Source: Bacteroidales bacterium
GTDB taxonomy: Bacteria; Bacteroidota; Bacteroidia; Bacteroidales; F082
DNA: 6,545 nucleotides
Direction: 5' to 3'
Assembly: GCA_020853175.1 (NCBI GenBank)
Contig: JADYZK010000401.1
Location: 1 to 6,545, forward strand
The position numbers and the translations under genes were made by a program. Shown piece by piece: positions 5,819 to 6,545 of the stretch. The notes under the pieces were generated by a model. The model was not told where the DNA came from, ran no database searches, and saw only the letters and a list, made by a program, of their open reading frames with translations. Position 1 is the stretch's first letter; the number at the start of each line of letters is the position of its first letter.

Positions 5819-6046
5819 GAGGGTCGTTTTTTGAGTTGGGAGTGGTATGGGTGTAAAATTTCAACTCTAAAACAACAAAAGAAGTCGCGTTGTTCAACCG
5901 AAAACCCTACAATTTGAAAAACAATGTTTGACTTTTGACGCGGCGTGGCTGAAAGAAGGAATTTATAGTTTACGAAACAATTACACCCGTTGATTGGGCA
6001 GTGGTAGAATTGTTTTTGGAAGTTAATTGGGTTGGGAATAAAAAAG
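5819..6046. other. Intergenic region with no recognised gene
   Basis: This 228-base stretch lies between the Lacal_2735-type gene and the tRNA. I see no convincing coding frame, strong hairpin or perfect promoter box in it. It must hold the promoter of the minus-strand small gene, since the tRNA transcript probably ends at the T-run at 6040-6045. Confidence 0.4.
6040..6045 (-). terminator. T-run after tRNA-Pro
   Basis: On the minus strand, six T residues (CTTTTTTATT) begin one base after the tRNA discriminator. No separate hairpin precedes the run, so the folded tRNA acceptor/T-arm would have to serve as the stem. A plausible but weak terminator. Confidence 0.35.
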
Positions 6047-6120
6047 TCGGGGTGGCGGGATTCGAACCCACGGCCTCGTCGTCCCGAACGACGCGCGCTA
6101 CCGGACTGCGCTACACCCCG
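6047..6120 (-). tRNA. tRNA-Pro (anticodon CGG)
   Basis: A 74-base cloverleaf folds completely on the minus strand. The acceptor stem CGGGGTG/CACCCCG has seven pairs, the D stem is GCGC/GCGC, and the D loop holds the conserved GG. The anticodon stem is CGTCG/CGACG with loop TTCGGGA, giving anticodon CGG, which reads the proline codon CCG. The T stem is GTGGG/CCCGC with the invariant TTCGAAT loop. The discriminator base is A, as expected for bacterial tRNA-Pro. The 3' CCA is not encoded and must be added by the nucleotidyltransferase. All arms pair, with one G-T in the T stem, so the gene looks functional. Confidence 0.97.
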
Positions 6121-6134
6121 CTTAAAAACACGTG

Positions 6135-6142
6135 CAAAAATA
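6135..6142 (-). promoter_or_regulatory. Candidate -7 promoter box of tRNA-Pro
   Basis: On the minus strand this reads TATTTTTG, a perfect match to TAnnTTTG, 14 bases before the mature tRNA 5' end. That leaves a short 5' leader for RNase P to remove. No clear TTG is visible at the expected -33 position. It suggests the tRNA is transcribed separately from the upstream gene. Confidence 0.45.
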
Positions 6143-6219
6143 CGCTTTTTTTCGGCATTCGTTCTGCCTTGAGGATTTATTTTGGCCAGCTTTTTTGCAA
6201 TTTGCATTTCATGTCATGC

Positions 6220-6545
6220 CTACTCCTCGGGCAAAAATTCCAGTTGTTTTGTAAATTTCAAGTAGGCCAATACAATTTTGAGCTCGCCGTAACTGTATTC
6301 TTCGCCCAGCACTTCGCGGGCCGGCAAAAACTTTGGGTCTTGGGTTTCAATGAAATATTCTGAAATAACAGCTATTTTTTCCGAAGCTACCAAGGCTTCG
6401 GGTTCGAGTTCGCCGGTTCCAACATAGTGTGAAAGGTGTCCTTCGATGGTGGTGAGGGCAAAGGCCCTTTCGGTGGCAATTTCTTGAATTGTTTTCCCGC
6501 TTTTGAACATTTCATAGCTGATGAGGTGGCTGGCAACTTTTTTAA
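6220..6545 (-). CDS. C-terminal part of a helicase-associated HTH_40 protein (RecQ- or Pif1-like; runs off right edge)
   Basis: The frame is open from the right edge to TAG at 6220-6222, giving about 108 residues, all from the C-terminal end of a longer protein. The in-frame ATG at 6508-6510 is internal: the frame continues upstream of it through KKVASHLISYE with no stop. The segment SYEMFKSGKTIQEIATERAF then TTIEGHLSHYVGTGEL is the HTH_40 pattern (y-x-m-f-k-x-G-k-t-i-x-E-I-A ... t-x-T-I-E-G-H-L) found at the C-terminus of many RecQ helicases and, as I recall, of Pif1-like helicases in Bacteroidota. The remaining 65 residues are a helical tail ending in LEFLPEE. A DNA-repair or replication role is therefore likely, but the catalytic part is outside the window, so the helicase type cannot be decided. 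It lies 99 bases upstream of tRNA-Pro on the same strand. Confidence 0.75.
   Translation of the reverse strand, partial: KKVASHLISYEMFKSGKTIQEIATERAFALTTIEGHLSHYVGTGELEPEALVASEKIAVISEYFIETQDPKFLPAREVLGEEYSYGELKIVLAYLKFTKQLEFLPEE

Noticed and set aside
5366..5899. GGTTGAACAAC at 5366-5376 and its reverse complement near 5889-5899, possibly a repeat pair
   Set aside because: An 11-base match is expected several times by chance in 6.5 kb, and the flanks do not match.
5755..6207. Open frame of 150 codons on the minus strand
   Set aside because: It runs straight through the tRNA-Pro gene and overlaps the better-supported 54-residue gene in another frame. The plus-strand frame 6001-6363 fails for the same reason.
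6220..6510. Treating the right-hand gene as a complete 96-residue protein starting at 6508-6510
   Set aside because: The frame stays open to the window edge and the residues before that Met continue the HTH_40 pattern, so this is the end of a longer protein.

Overview
This window looks like a chromosomal segment of a member of the Bacteroidota. Several things point there. It encodes a 54-residue protein of the Lacal_2735 (DUF6435) type, a family I know only from that phylum. Matches to the Bacteroidota promoter form (TTG, then TAnnTTTG) occur upstream of several genes, and most starts lack a Shine-Dalgarno sequence. The LexA-like repressor and DinB polymerase also resemble Bacteroidota versions. 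I cannot name a genus from the sequence alone.

Layout from left to right. At 1-862 (minus strand) a TetR-family repressor gene is followed 6 bases later by the start of a TolC-family outer-membrane efflux gene that runs off the left edge. The repressor has a near-ideal palindromic operator over its own promoter, so this reads as a self-regulated efflux operon. At 990-3031 (minus strand) is a complete acetyl-CoA synthetase gene (acs), ended by a long terminator hairpin. At 3105-3908 (minus strand) is an XRE/S24 self-cleaving repressor resembling LexA or a phage CI protein. It is divergent from dinB (DNA polymerase IV, 4168-5334, plus strand). The 259-base AT-rich region between them carries tandem direct repeats that overlap a candidate dinB promoter, and dinB has an unusually strong Shine-Dalgarno sequence. 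A 69-residue protein of unknown function follows dinB on the same strand. At 5654-5818 (minus strand) is the Lacal_2735-type gene, at 6047-6120 (minus strand) a tRNA-Pro(CGG) gene, and at 6220-6545 (minus strand) the C-terminal end of a protein with a RecQ-type HTH_40 domain that continues past the right edge.

How the genes may work together. The most coherent unit is the repressor/dinB pair. The repressor keeps the Ala-Gly cleavage site and the Ser/Lys dyad expected for damage-induced self-cleavage, and the polymerase keeps its catalytic acidic residues and a C-terminal sliding-clamp motif. Together they look like a compact SOS-like translesion-synthesis switch, possibly including the small downstream protein. 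The efflux operon and acs appear to be independent units. No mobile element, CRISPR array or rRNA gene was seen.
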